The notes under the pieces: model-generated
Told to the model about the DNA's origin: nothing
The model's database searches: none
Seen by the model: only the letters and a program-made list of their open reading frames with translations
Translations under genes and position numbers: made by a program
In this document: piece after piece, positions 43,000 to 52,330 of the stretch
How positions within the stretch are numbered: the first letter of the stretch is position 1
Layout of the letters: each line of letters begins with the position of its first letter
From: Mesorhizobium sp. B2-1-8
Lineage (GTDB): Bacteria; Pseudomonadota; Alphaproteobacteria; Rhizobiales; Rhizobiaceae
DNA length: 64,000 bases
Direction of reading: 5' to 3'
NCBI RefSeq assembly: GCF_006442545.2
Contig: NZ_CP083952.1
Location: forward strand, 5,123,501-5,187,500

Positions 43000-43677
43000 G
43001 TGGTGATGGAATCAACCGAATCTGTCCGGACCTACCTCTCCCCGCATGGACACATGCGCATGCTGGGTGGCGCGCCCGCACTTGACATTGCCAACACATT
43101 GCACTGGCGAGATGGGGCCGAGATCGATTTCATTCCAACCTACCAAGACCTGCTGGACTTTTGCATTCCGGCCCTGTTGCTGTCGGAAAATGAAGGGCGG
43201 GTCCTCAAGCGTCTCTCCCTAAATCACCAAGGCGTCGCCCGCGATGTGCATCTCGAGGTGCTAAAGTTACGCGCAGCACTCAAATCGTGGCTCGATGCGA
43301 CGGTGCAAAACCTTGACGGTGGTCTCGTCTCGAAACGCACCGCCTTGCGCGGCATTCATAAAGCGATAGCGCAAGCGGGCGGATCGGCAGGCCTTGGCGA
43401 AATCCTGAACCTCACATCCGCGTCGACACACCAAGCGATTTACCTGCCCCTGCGCCGGTCGGCCGCAGCCGCCGTCATGCTAGTCCTGTTCCCGTCAGGA
43501 AACGATATCCGGCAATGTGAGGCTGACAAATGCGGCGGCTTCTTCGTCAACGATAGCCGCTCAAAACCGAGACGCTGGTGCTCGATGAACAGTTGCGGCA
43601 ACCGCGCCAAGGCGGCGCGCTATCGCCAGGCACATCGGAAAATGTTCCGGACCCGAATGGGTGACAAAGGAGTGTAA
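43000..43677 (+). CDS. CGNR zinc-finger/ABATE domain regulator
   Basis: The 225-aa protein has an N-terminal ABATE-type domain (GGAPALDIANTLHWRDGAEI; YQDLLDFCIPALLLSENEGR) and a C-terminal CGNR zinc finger: CEADKCGGFFVNDSRSKPRR followed by WCSMNSCGNRAKAARYRQAH, with four Cys ligands. Such proteins are thought to be DNA-binding regulators coupled to a small-ligand-sensing N-terminus. The start may be the GTG/ATG pair at 43000-43006. It is divergent from the DUF2066 gene, a possible target. Confidence 0.85.
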   Translation: MVMESTESVRTYLSPHGHMRMLGGAPALDIANTLHWRDGAEIDFIPTYQDLLDFCIPALLLSENEGRVLKRLSLNHQGVARDVHLEVLKLRAALKSWLDATVQNLDGGLVSKRTALRGIHKAIAQAGGSAGLGEILNLTSASTHQAIYLPLRRSAAAAVMLVLFPSGNDIRQCEADKCGGFFVNDSRSKPRRWCSMNSCGNRAKAARYRQAHRKMFRTRMGDKGV

Positions 43678-44326
43678 GCGCGGCAGGCCCCAAGCACAGT
43701 GCTGCCGTCGCCAGCCTCCTTCTCCGCCGATTTAAAGCTGACTAGACCTGCGACCGACGGCGCTTGTCGCCCAGCCGACCTCTGGGCCTCGCTGATAGCT
43801 TGCGCCTCGCCTTCCTCGGCCACCGCCTCCCAACTCTGACATTGAGCTGACGCGCCGCTATATGGGCTTGTCCAGTCATGCGCGTTTCACATACCTAAGG
43901 TTTGATTGGGTTCCAGATGAAGGAAAGCTGCGAGTGGCAGACCAGCAGCGTTGTAAGCGGGCTGGTGGGGGGCCTGGGCGAATTCCGCCAATGCGTGCTC
44001 GACACCACCTGACCGCAGCTCTTGTAAGCTCCATCTGCTGCAGAACCTGGTGGGTAAGCATTGCAAGCCTGGCGTCGCGGTATAACGCGCTGTGCTTCAC
44101 AGTTCCGGTATAAGTCTCCGATCAGTGGCCCCTCCCGGGTCGTAGTTTCTCTGCGCCAATCTCCGGAGGCACGGTTAGTTCCGGCGGCCCAGACGACACG
44201 CGTGACGTAGATTGTTGGCCGGTTGAAAGACCGGACTTGATCTGAAGCTCGACCGACCTGGTGTTGTCTACCTGCTGATAGCAAGCGCGCCTCCCCTGTG
44301 GACATATAGCTAACCCTCCGACGGGA
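43678..44326. other. no convincing gene
   Basis: A 31-codon frame at about 43916 (MKESCEWQTSSVVSGLVGG) looks weakly protein-like but lacks support. The rest has random-looking frames on both strands. Confidence 0.4.
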
Positions 44327-44351
44327 GGAACATTGGCCCGTACATGAAGTT
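44327..44351 (+). promoter_or_regulatory. EcfG-type promoter of 44402 gene
   Basis: GGAAC (44327-44331), 16 nt, AGTT (44348-44351), 50 nt before the ATG at 44402. Confidence 0.55.
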
Positions 44352-44401
44352 CGGGAGCCGATTGGGATCCGATGTTTGATTGGATCCCGGAAGGAAATCC
44401 A

Positions 44402-44620
44402 ATGACCGAAGATCTCTCACGCAGGCAGGAACGGCGTGGTACAGCTCGGATCTCCAGTTGGGCGGTGGCTCTGGCCGCCCTCATTTTTCTGGGCCTGCTC
44501 GCCTTTTTTATGTTCGCGCCGTTGTCAAACTCTTCGCGGCAAGCAACGCCGCTTAAGGTTGCCCCCGAGCAGAACCAAGGGGCCAACGCACGCGCGAACA
44601 CTTCGCCTCCCCCAGACTGA
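44402..44620 (+). CDS. small single-pass membrane protein
   Basis: The ATG at 44402 with AAGGAAA upstream opens 72 aa: a basic N-terminus MTEDLSRRQERRGTARISSW, one membrane helix VALAALIFLGLLAFFMFAPL (about 21-40) and a polar periplasmic tail rich in Asn/Gln/Ala. Such short proteins are frequent in rhizobial stress regulons. An upstream ATG at 44372 would add ten residues. Function is unknown. Confidence 0.6.
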   Translation: MTEDLSRRQERRGTARISSWAVALAALIFLGLLAFFMFAPLSNSSRQATPLKVAPEQNQGANARANTSPPPD

Positions 44621-44945
44621 AGCACCAGGCAGGGACGCGCCGTATCGACCCGAGTCCGAAGTTCGGGAGCCTCCCTGGCAAACGTCTTTCCCTTCTTGTG
44701 AGCTGCCCGCTGGCTCCATCCGGCAGGCGCTTGGTGAAACTGTTGAGGGAGTGCAAACTCAGAGGAGCCGCTGTCGATCCCCCGTCGAGGCGCCGGTTCG
44801 GTTTGCGAACAGCTTTCATGTCGAGCCCGCCGCCGTTCGCTGTCCGACGAACCGGAGGACGGCCAGCCAGCCACCCTCGATCGTGGTCGTGACCATCAAG
44901 ATGCTTCCACATTGCTTCATCGGGCGGCGGCCGAATGCCTGTCGA
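44621..44945. other. no gene seen
   Basis: Space between the convergent membrane-protein and lipoprotein genes; frames on both strands are unsupported and no terminator hairpin stood out. Confidence 0.4.
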
Positions 44946-45452
44946 TCATTGCCTGGCAAACACGCCCTGGTAGCTCTGGCCCGCGAGAGTGTAAGTTGCT
45001 GCCAAGGTCCCATCGGGCAGCATCAGGAAGCTGACGTCCGAGCCGTTCGGAAGGCGCCCGAGCTTCAACGTGGTCCCGAGGATTTTTCCCGTGCCCGCGG
45101 CCTCTCCCGGATTGTTGTCGCCCAGAATTCCCCATGCGTAGTTGACCGTGACCTTCCCGTTGGCCGAAACGGATTGAACATCGAGCCTGCCTTCGGATGT
45201 TCCCTGCAATTGCCCAATCCAAGTGCCCGTAAATGCAGCGTACCTTGGAGGGACGTCCTTCCCAGGAGGGACTATCGTGAGCGACTGATCCCCTGCTGCC
45301 GAGCCGGCTGGCACCGCGGCAGCACTCAAGGCGGGTTGGGGAGCAATGAAGGCGGGCGCGGCATGCCCCGCAGCGGCGGGTTGGTGCACTTCTTGGGCGG
45401 ATTGGCATGCAACCAGGGCAAATGCTGCCAAAGCTGGCGTAAGGTTCCGCAT
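44946..45452 (-). CDS. putative lipoprotein with beta-sandwich-like domain
   Basis: From the ATG at 45452 the product has 168 aa: MRNLTPALAAFALVACQSAQ with lipobox LVAC (Cys 16), an Ala/Pro-rich linker (HAAPAFIAPQPALSAAAVPA), then FTGTWIGQLQGTSEGRLDVQ and LPNGSDVSFLMLPDGTLAAT, alternating strands typical of small beta domains that may bind polysaccharide. It is probably anchored in a membrane facing the periplasm. No family name is recognised. Confidence 0.65.
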   Translation of the reverse strand: MRNLTPALAAFALVACQSAQEVHQPAAAGHAAPAFIAPQPALSAAAVPAGSAAGDQSLTIVPPGKDVPPRYAAFTGTWIGQLQGTSEGRLDVQSVSANGKVTVNYAWGILGDNNPGEAAGTGKILGTTLKLGRLPNGSDVSFLMLPDGTLAATYTLAGQSYQGVFARQ

Positions 45453-45689
45453 CAAATCGTCCACTTCTCTATGGAATGCCCAACAACGAACTTCCTCCAC
45501 ACGTTCGCGCCTCGAAGCGCCCTTCCCGGCGGATCAGCCTAAGCTTACCTCAGCAACAGCCCATCGAGGCATTATCAATTCGCAATTAACTATGACAACC
45601 CCAGAACAAGCAGCGATGCTTCGCGTTGCTAGCGGGCGGCAGGCATTGTCAATGCCGGAACTGCGGAGTGGGCGGGACGTTGACCTGCG

Positions 45690-46060
45690 TCTGGCGCGCC
45701 CACTGGGTCGGCAATTTCAGAACCCGGACTTTCCGCGGCTATTCGAACGCTACGCTCACGACTGCGCAACCCGCTTTCCGTGGATCCAGCTCTATGCGCC
45801 GGTCAATGAGATGTTCATCTGCGCCACCTTTTCCGCCCGCTGGGGATGGTGGAACGAGCAACTGAGCACCGACACTGCCTTCGTCACCGCCCTCAAGCAC
45901 ATCGTGAAGGCCAATGTGGTGGCTATGCGAGCGATCCTGCAGGCGCGGCCGGACGCGATCTTTATTCAGAGCGAATCCTCGGAGTACTTCCACGCCGACT
46001 CTCCCGAGGCGATCGGCAAGGCGGACCGATTGAACAGCCAGCGTCTCCTATCGCTTGACC
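45690..46060 (+). pseudogene. family 1 glycoside hydrolase, internal fragment
   Basis: In-frame codons read QNPDFPRLFERYAHDCATRF, PWIQLYAPVNEMFICATFSA and RPDAIFIQSESSEYFHADSP. PVNEMFI carries the acid/base Glu of GH1-type enzymes (T/P-x-NE), and the order matches beta-glucosidase-like proteins, but the nucleophile half and N-terminus are absent. A relative with both catalytic residues is intact at 59890-61059, though the two are not close copies. Confidence 0.65.
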
Positions 46061-46695
46061 TCAACTGCCGACATTGGCGTCGATGCGCGCACTTATTGCT
46101 ACCTGCTCTTTTGCATGTGGACCGGATGGGGCGGCTCTAGACCAAGGCAATGGCACTAGTCTAGCTCAGGTTCTGTTCGCGCCAATGCCGCTCTATGCGC
46201 GCCGGTGCCTGGGCCTCCGGTGCGCACCAAGCCGATGGTCAATGTCGGCAGGTCCTCTATTGTCGCGATCTCGCCAGGACACGCGGCTTGACGGCAGCTT
46301 TAAGATGGCCGTCAGCGACCGGGCCGGACGTGGGCGCCTTCCCTCCACGATCCCGCCGCGCGTTCCAATCGCCCGTCCGGCGATCTAGGGTTAGCGGATG
46401 TCCGGCCAGACGCCTTAAACATGGCATGTCCCTGTCCGGTTTCAGAGATGTAATCGAAAAAGGTTCCAGCTCGGCAAATCTGGATTCCGGCCTTCGGGCG
46501 GCATCCGTCGCAAGCCGATAGTCTCTGGCAAGCAGTTCCCGCGACGCTACAGACTACGGCGTGTGTCTCCTCGTCCCGAGCACACGAGCGCGTGGCGGAT
46601 GCTCCCGTGCGGACAGAGCCGACTATAAGTCGATGAGGTGCCCTACGAGCAGGGCTGCAAGCTGCGCGATCTAGCCGGGTCGTATGCTGCCATGG
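46061..46695. other. no gene seen
   Basis: No frame has a ribosome site or recognisable product. The 5' part may be the decayed rest of the GH1 gene in shifted frames; I could not confirm it. Confidence 0.4.
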
Positions 46696-47172
46696 TTAAC
46701 AACCATCGGCCCTTAGCGATCTTACCATGCGAATGACAATCGGATCGTAGGGGATTTTTTCGTCGCGGCTATAACTGACCGTAAACAATGCAGCGCGGTC
46801 GCCGCAGACTTTGATGGCGCGAACATACAGGATCTGGCCGTCTTTCAGTCCTGAATAGCTGGCCCACTGCGGCGTCACTCGCTTATAAGTCAACTTCCAG
46901 CCGTCCTTCTCATTCACTGCCATGCGATGTTCAATCTCGGTGCGAAAACTTGGATTGCCGAGTTGCGCTCCCCAGACGGCAAGAAACGCCTTGTTTTTGC
47001 CCTCGAAGGCCGCCCCTTGATCGGAATGCTGAGTCAGCACAAACCCAGGTGGAACATCGAACACAAAGCCGAAGTGCCTGATTCCGAAGGCTTGCCATCC
47101 CTGAGCACCGAGCGGTGATGTGGGCATAATCCCGACAACCAAACTCAGCACAATATGGGGAACATGCCTCAT
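46696..47172 (-). CDS. secreted hypothetical protein
   Basis: The 158-aa product starts MRHVPHIVLSLVVGIMPTSP with cleavage probably after SPLGAQ. The mature domain reads FGIRHFGFVFDVPPGFVLTQ HSDQGAAFEG and ends VSYSRDEKIPYDPIVIRMVR, a mixed alpha/beta pattern similar to small periplasmic proteins of unknown function that I recall from rhizobia. Two cysteines (KVCGD; ADGC) could pair. It begins 9 nt after the YidB-like gene and is likely co-transcribed. Confidence 0.65.
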   Translation of the reverse strand: MRHVPHIVLSLVVGIMPTSPLGAQGWQAFGIRHFGFVFDVPPGFVLTQHSDQGAAFEGKNKAFLAVWGAQLGNPSFRTEIEHRMAVNEKDGWKLTYKRVTPQWASYSGLKDGQILYVRAIKVCGDRAALFTVSYSRDEKIPYDPIVIRMVRSLRADGC

Positions 47173-47181
47173 GAGTTGGTC

Positions 47182-47662
47182 CTATCGCGCCGGCACCCCG
47201 CGCCAGGTCTGTGGCACCACGTCGAGCAGCATCGGCTCGACCGAGACGTTGGTTTGGTGATCAGTTGGCAGGTTGCCGTTTGGGGTCTTCCGGTCAATGG
47301 CATCCGGCAGATCCCTGGTGATCCTTGCAATTAGCTCCTCGCGCGAAAGGCCGGTCTGCCTGGAAAGCGCTTCCAGGATCTGCGCGTCTATAGCCGTTTC
47401 CACCTCGTGTGGCTTGATCGGCTCGTTCGGCCCAGCGCCAACCCAAGAGTCCGCCTTCGAGCCTGCACCTGCATTTCTGAAGCGGTCGAGAATATCGCCG
47501 AGCGCGGTGGCGGAAACGCCCCTTGGTGACCTGGTCCAGAATCCCACCGTGGGGATTGTTTGAATCGCGCTCTCCCGCTCCACGGATCATCTCTGCGATG
47601 CCGCGGTTTTGATAGGCTAGGACCCCCAGCATAGCGATCGCAAGTCTTCCAAAATTGGCCAC
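47182..47662 (-). pseudogene. YidB-like (DUF937) protein, one-base frameshift
   Basis: The ATG at 47662 (GAGGAGGAACGAG upstream) starts MANFGRLAIAMLGVLAYQNR and reaches NPHGGILDQVTKG. One base is missing in the GGGG run near 47523, and the rest (GDILDRFRNAGAGSKADSWV, GLSREELIARITRDLPDAID) lies in the next frame. The paralog at 62515-62940 is intact and nearly collinear. YidB proteins are cytoplasmic and of unclear function. The position in a G-run makes a sequencing error possible. Confidence 0.78.
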
Positions 47663-47922
47663 TCGTTCCTCCTCTGGTGTCGACTATGGAGAAGGTCGCG
47701 GCCTGCCAAAAGTTCCGCAATTGGCGAAGCAAATATTAGGCTGGCTTGGAAACTGACGACCCGTGGGTCATGACCATCACCTCATTGAACACCGGGAAGC
47801 CGGGCTGCGCGAGACCGCCAATCAGCGGGTGACGTTGGTGAGGACGTCAGCGGCGTCGCGGCGTATCGCCGAGACCGAACCCGACGCAATGCTGGAAAGA
47901 GCCACAATCGGCCAGGACCGAT

Positions 47923-48213
47923 CTAAAAATGGCTAGGAGACGCGCTGCGACTCGCTGTTGGACACGAGCCCTGGCGCGCAGGCGGCTGCTTCAAGGCGTC
48001 GACGTGAGCTTGCCTTTTCATGCGGTTTCGCTCGGCGCTTAGCAGCTCTTCCTCGCCCGTAAGGCCGTTCAAGAAAAGCTTGAGGACATGGGAAGCGAGT
48101 GTCTGTGCCTGGCGGCTGTTAAGCGGAACAGCCTCCTCTTTGCAGGCGGTCCGGCACACGCGGGCGAGCATCTCCAGTTCGTCGGGCATGACCACTTGAC
48201 CAGGAAACAACAT
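47923..48213 (-). CDS. small conserved rhizobial protein
   Basis: From the ATG at 48213 (AAGGAAAAGGAAG upstream) the 96-aa protein starts MLFPGQVVMPDELEMLARVC and continues RTACKEEAVPLNSRQAQTLA SHVLKLFLNGLTGEEELLSA. The pattern 'P.....LN/TS.QA..LA..ll.LF..G....eeLL' is shared by short helical rhizobial proteins of unknown function. The last ~20 residues (PARQGSCPTASRSAS) look unstructured. Confidence 0.65.
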   Translation of the reverse strand: MLFPGQVVMPDELEMLARVCRTACKEEAVPLNSRQAQTLASHVLKLFLNGLTGEEELLSAERNRMKRQAHVDALKQPPARQGSCPTASRSASPSHF

Positions 48214-48675
48214 GGCTTCCTTTTCCTTCAGATGTGTATTTGATTGCAGAGCATGACTCCGCCGGCATATTGAGTCATTAAGAAATGACAGAGCAGCCGA
48301 CTTAGTCCGAAATGGTACGGATTCTTGGCGGACGTTCGTGGGCTCGTGGACATTCGAAAGGCGAAACGACCAGTGGCGACCGAGCCCGCGCTGTGGCGAC
48401 AAAGCGACTTGCCTTCACGAGCCTTGGCATCTCCGCCTTGTCAGCGCGACCGGACAGCGATTGCAGCAATGTTCCAATCGGTCAATCCAGTTTGAAAGGG
48501 CCTCGGAAGCTGAGCGGCAATGTCGCTGACCCGTGCGCCAATCGTTCGCCTGGCGCCGCTAAGCGCGTGGCGGCAATTTTTCTGATTTGATCAATCGCGT
48601 GGCTGGCTTGGGCCGGCTACGCGCTGCTGCCGACCCGAATTCGGTTCCAGGCTTAAGCCTGCGATTGCCGTGCGC
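48214..48675. other. no gene seen
   Basis: No supported frame on either strand. It contains the promoter region of the 48213 gene; no GGAAC-type element was found. Confidence 0.4.
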
Positions 48676-49827
48676 CTAACGCATCAATCCCGCAGCCCGG
48701 AGGGCGTCCTCGATGATCGTCATCACCCCCGGTGCAGCCGGCCTCGTATGACGCGGGAACTGCTTGACGGCATTTGGGTCCGGAGACTGCTCCATATCTG
48801 GCAACGGTGTACGGGTTAGCAGCCTCTCACCGTCGACCACTTTCTGCCGCGATCTCGTGGACACGCTCTTTTCCGTTGCCACGATCCCCCAGAACCGAGC
48901 GGTCTCCCGTGTGGAAGAGATGCCGCTATCGAGCATGAATGGCCCTGGCGCGCTGAAACCGTCATTGGCCAGCGGGGTTCCGTGGCCCATGCCGGCAATA
49001 CTATTTATCTCAAGGGCCACTTCTCCCGCGGGGTCGAGCCAAAGACGCCTTGCATGCCGCCCTGACACCTCTGATCTTGTAGGTGTCTTTTCGAGGCCAT
49101 GAACGCCTTGCCACTGCGCCGCGACTGCTTCCGCGTTGGAATGCGCAACCGTGCGGTCGGCGGTCCCGTGCCAGATCGATATCCTTGGCCAAGGTCCTCG
49201 ATGATCGGATGCGCTGCGGAGAGCGCCTTGCAGATCCTTATCCGACCGGCCGCCATGGCCGCGCATGCGATCGAACGCCTCCGGAATGGTCGTCGCGCTG
49301 CCGTAGGGAAGCCCCGCAATGATCGCGCCGCCGGCGAACACGTCCGGATAGGTCGCGAGCATGGCCGCCGCCATTGCCCCTCCGGCCGAGAGACCCGTGA
49401 TGAAGATGCGTTTTCGGTCGAGACCTTGGATGACCACCATCGTCTCGATCATCTGGCGGATCGAAAGCACCTCGCCCGAACCGCGCCTGACATCGGCAGG
49501 GAGAAACCAGTTGAAACAAAGGTTAGGATTGTTGGCGCGTTGCTGCTCGGGAAAGAGCAGCGCGAAGCCGGCTTCGTCGGCGAGGCGGGACCAGCCGGAA
49601 TGGTGGTCGTAGGCAGCCGCGTTCTGGGTGCAGCCGTGCAGCACGACGACGAGCGGCGCACCTTTTGGCAGACCCTTTGGAAGGTAGATCCTGGCGTTCA
49701 ACGCGCCCGGGTTGGACCCGAAACCGGTGAGGTTCAAGAGGCGGTCGGAACGGAAATCCGGGAGAGGAGAAGGTTGCCGGGCGCGAATCGCCGCGAGGCG
49801 CGCAATCGTATCTGACACTTTCCGCAT
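48676..49827 (-). CDS. PHB-depolymerase family esterase
   Basis: An intact 383-aa alpha/beta-hydrolase. LPKGLPKGAPLVVVLHGCTQ (oxyanion region, HGC) precedes FLPADVRRGSGEVLSIRQMI and the nucleophile elbow IFITGLSAGGAMAAAMLATY (G-x-S-x-G, Ser in SAGG). WPRISIWHGTADRTVAHSNA contains the Asp, and IAGMGHGTPLA the His. The family (LpqC/PhaC-depolymerase type) hydrolyses polyhydroxyalkanoate or aryl/feruloyl esters. No clear signal peptide, so possibly cytoplasmic. Two relics of close relatives occur at 2181-2320 and 41127-41860. Confidence 0.88.
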   Translation of the reverse strand: MRKVSDTIARLAAIRARQPSPLPDFRSDRLLNLTGFGSNPGALNARIYLPKGLPKGAPLVVVLHGCTQNAAAYDHHSGWSRLADEAGFALLFPEQQRANNPNLCFNWFLPADVRRGSGEVLSIRQMIETMVVIQGLDRKRIFITGLSAGGAMAAAMLATYPDVFAGGAIIAGLPYGSATTIPEAFDRMRGHGGRSDKDLQGALRSASDHRGPWPRISIWHGTADRTVAHSNAEAVAAQWQGVHGLEKTPTRSEVSGRHARRLWLDPAGEVALEINSIAGMGHGTPLANDGFSAPGPFMLDSGISSTRETARFWGIVATEKSVSTRSRQKVVDGERLLTRTPLPDMEQSPDPNAVKQFPRHTRPAAPGVMTIIEDALRAAGLMR

Positions 49828-50040
49828 GAGGCCGTCCCTTGTTTTTGACGTCCGGGTTTAGACGGCACAGCGTGTAACGTCTTTGCAGCGATATCGTTGC
49901 TGTGATAACGCAAAAGCGAAGAGACGCTTGGCTGGTCACCGCCGCCGTGGCTGATGGACAGGTCTTGAGCACCCTTCTGCGACAGTCAGAGGCCTGATGG
50001 ACAGGTAAAGATCGCCCGCGTCATGGCAATATGGTGGAGA

Positions 50041-52011
50041 TCACTCGGTCGGAGTGGCCGAGAGGGCCCTCTTCCGACGAGGCGGAGGGCGACGGCGTTT
50101 TGCCGTTGATTTGAGCCCGACTGGCGCGGATTTGGAAAGCGCACCAAGCACAGCACTGATCATGCCATCCGCAACGAAATCGGCGTTGATGCCAGTGGCA
50201 AGCTTCTCGCATGCGTCGTTGTCGTCATTGCCTGGCCCGGACCACAACACCACGCCTACCCGTAGCGCCGCCTTTGCGCGCTTCAGGCGACGAACAAGGA
50301 AGCGAGCGTGTTTGACCGAATCCTGGTTGAGGAAATTGACGACAACGGTGTCGAAGCTGCCAAGTTCGAGGCGGCGAAGAGCGTTTGGCTCCAAATCGGC
50401 AAAGCTGGCCATTGATGCTTCCGCACCCTGGACTTCCAGCACCTGCATCAGCATGGCGGCCGCAGCGTCATCGAGTTCGCCACGCCCACCTGCACACAGC
50501 ACGGTGATATCGGTGCCATCAGGCAGTTCGATCTCATCCTCGCCGCCCTTGGTGTCGCTCGGTTCGGCGTCGTCGGCCAAGGCCGGTTCCTCTTCCTCGC
50601 TGGCCTCCTGCTGCGCGCTATCCACCAAGTTTGCCACCAGAGTCTGGGCGCTTGCCGCCACCTGACGTCTTTGCGGTTCGCCCATTACGCCGCGAACACG
50701 ATCCTGCTCGCCTAGCAGCAAGGCTGGAATGGCCACTTTGTCGTAGAACTCGACCAGATAGCCCTCTTCAAGAAACTCCTCAGCATGGTCTGTGGCCTCT
50801 TCTGGGTCGCCGGCGAGCAGACGCTGATAGAGCCGCGCGTGGGGTTCAAGCATCGGCTCGTTGCCGAACAGCACGTCGAGGAACTCAAACTGCGGAACGT
50901 GCCGACCGAGCACGACTAGACAGACAGTTAGGGGCGTTGACAGGACCAGACCGAGTGGCCCCCATAACCAGGTCCAGAAGATTGCAGCGACTATGATCGC
51001 CAGCGGCGACAAGCCTGTGCGCGACCCGTAAAGCCAAGGCTCTATGACATTGCCGGTGATCAGCTCCATCACGACGAACAGCGCCGCTGTCCACAACAGG
51101 AGCGACCATCCGGGAGCCACGGCGAGCGCTAGGAATAAAGGTAGGGAAGCACCGATGATCGGGCCGATATAGGGCACAAAGCGAAGTGCAAGTGCTAGCA
51201 AGCCCCAGAGCAAGGCGTTAGGGATGCCGAGTATCCAGAGCCCAATTGCAATTGGCACTGCATAGGCGACGTTGACCACCATCTGCATCAGCAGATAGCG
51301 ACCGACTCGCCTTCCGGCATCCTGCAGCGCCTGAGTCGTTCGATGAAGGTCGCCGTAGCCCACGAGCCGGATGAAACGATCCCGTAGATCTTCCCGTTCT
51401 AAGAGCATGAAGACGACAACGACTATGATCAGACCGGCAGATGCCAGGGGACTGATCAAAGGGCCGACGATGCTCTGGAGCACCTCGAGCGGCCTTTCGC
51501 GCGCGACGATTTCGACTGGCACCGGTTCGCGCTTTGGCGTGTCTGCCGCTGAGGGCAGCGCAGGTTCCTGTCTATCAATCTCCTGGCCGACACGCTCGAC
51601 CACATCGCTCAACCTGGCAATGATCCCTCCCCCCACGCCTCTTTCCTTCAGCAAGCGAACCTTGGTTAGAATGTTTGCCTGATAAAGCGATACATTGTGC
51701 GCCAATTCGTTGACCTGCGAGGCGACAATGAAGCTGAACAGAGCCAGCGCTGCGAAGGCGCCAAGGACGCTCAATACGACAGCCGCGACCCTGGGCACGC
51801 CGGCCCGTTTTAGCGCGGAAACCATCGGGGCGAGTGCGAAGGTCAACAGCAGGGCAATCGCTATCGGCAGGAAAACCTCGCGCCCGAAATACAGAGCGGC
51901 CACGGTGACTACGACCGTCGCGACGGTCGGCAACGCGGTGCGCCGATGTGCTACCGAAAGGGTACTTTGCAGTCCGGAGAAGGGATATCTGCCGTTACGA
52001 TCAATCCCCAC
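50041..52011 (-). CDS. AI-2E family transporter with long C-terminal extension
   Basis: A 656-aa protein. The first ~370 residues are a complete AI-2E/PerM permease: helices at about 27-45, 48-67, 76-97, 190-210, 245-330 and 340-365, with the family block ALALRFVPYIGPIIGASLPL (after WGLL) and NVIEPWLYG. The last ~285 residues are soluble: an acidic stretch (QQEASEEEEPALADDAEPSD), then a Rossmann-like ITVLCAGGRGELDDAAAAML domain and a very basic tail (KSTAKRRRPPPRRKRALS). The extension resembles that of rhizobial PerM homologs; substrate unknown. Confidence 0.85.
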   Translation of the reverse strand: MGIDRNGRYPFSGLQSTLSVAHRRTALPTVATVVVTVAALYFGREVFLPIAIALLLTFALAPMVSALKRAGVPRVAAVVLSVLGAFAALALFSFIVASQVNELAHNVSLYQANILTKVRLLKERGVGGGIIARLSDVVERVGQEIDRQEPALPSAADTPKREPVPVEIVARERPLEVLQSIVGPLISPLASAGLIIVVVVFMLLEREDLRDRFIRLVGYGDLHRTTQALQDAGRRVGRYLLMQMVVNVAYAVPIAIGLWILGIPNALLWGLLALALRFVPYIGPIIGASLPLFLALAVAPGWSLLLWTAALFVVMELITGNVIEPWLYGSRTGLSPLAIIVAAIFWTWLWGPLGLVLSTPLTVCLVVLGRHVPQFEFLDVLFGNEPMLEPHARLYQRLLAGDPEEATDHAEEFLEEGYLVEFYDKVAIPALLLGEQDRVRGVMGEPQRRQVAASAQTLVANLVDSAQQEASEEEEPALADDAEPSDTKGGEDEIELPDGTDITVLCAGGRGELDDAAAAMLMQVLEVQGAEASMASFADLEPNALRRLELGSFDTVVVNFLNQDSVKHARFLVRRLKRAKAALRVGVVLWSGPGNDDNDACEKLATGINADFVADGMISAVLGALSKSAPVGLKSTAKRRRPPPRRKRALSATPTE

Positions 52012-52330
52012 AATAACCCCTCCACCTTGCCCTTCGGTGATAGGGGCGCCTGGTCAGTTGGCCTGCAACGTTAGCAGAGACTAATGGTTGCAGTGGGTTT
52101 TTGCGAATGATGCAATCAGGACATCTTCTGCATCTGGTGGCCGGCAATGCAATGCCAGAATCAAGCTGAACTATCTTCGCGATGGCCTGCATTTCACCAT
52201 GGCGCTGCCGTTGCGCGAGACCAGGCTGGTACCGGCCTACTCCTGATGCCGCTGAAAGTGCCGCTTTGGCGATAGCTCGCGCATCGCTTCACTGATATTG
52301 GTGCAGTCTAGAAAACTCTGGACGCAGCAG
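52012..52330. other. divergent promoter region, no gene seen
   Basis: Between the AI-2E transporter and the third kinase. Only short unsupported frames are present. Confidence 0.4.

Noticed and set aside
47663..47720. GGAAC upstream of the YidB-like gene (minus strand)
   Set aside because: At the correct spacing the sequence is CCTT, which does not match the -10 used in the other sites.
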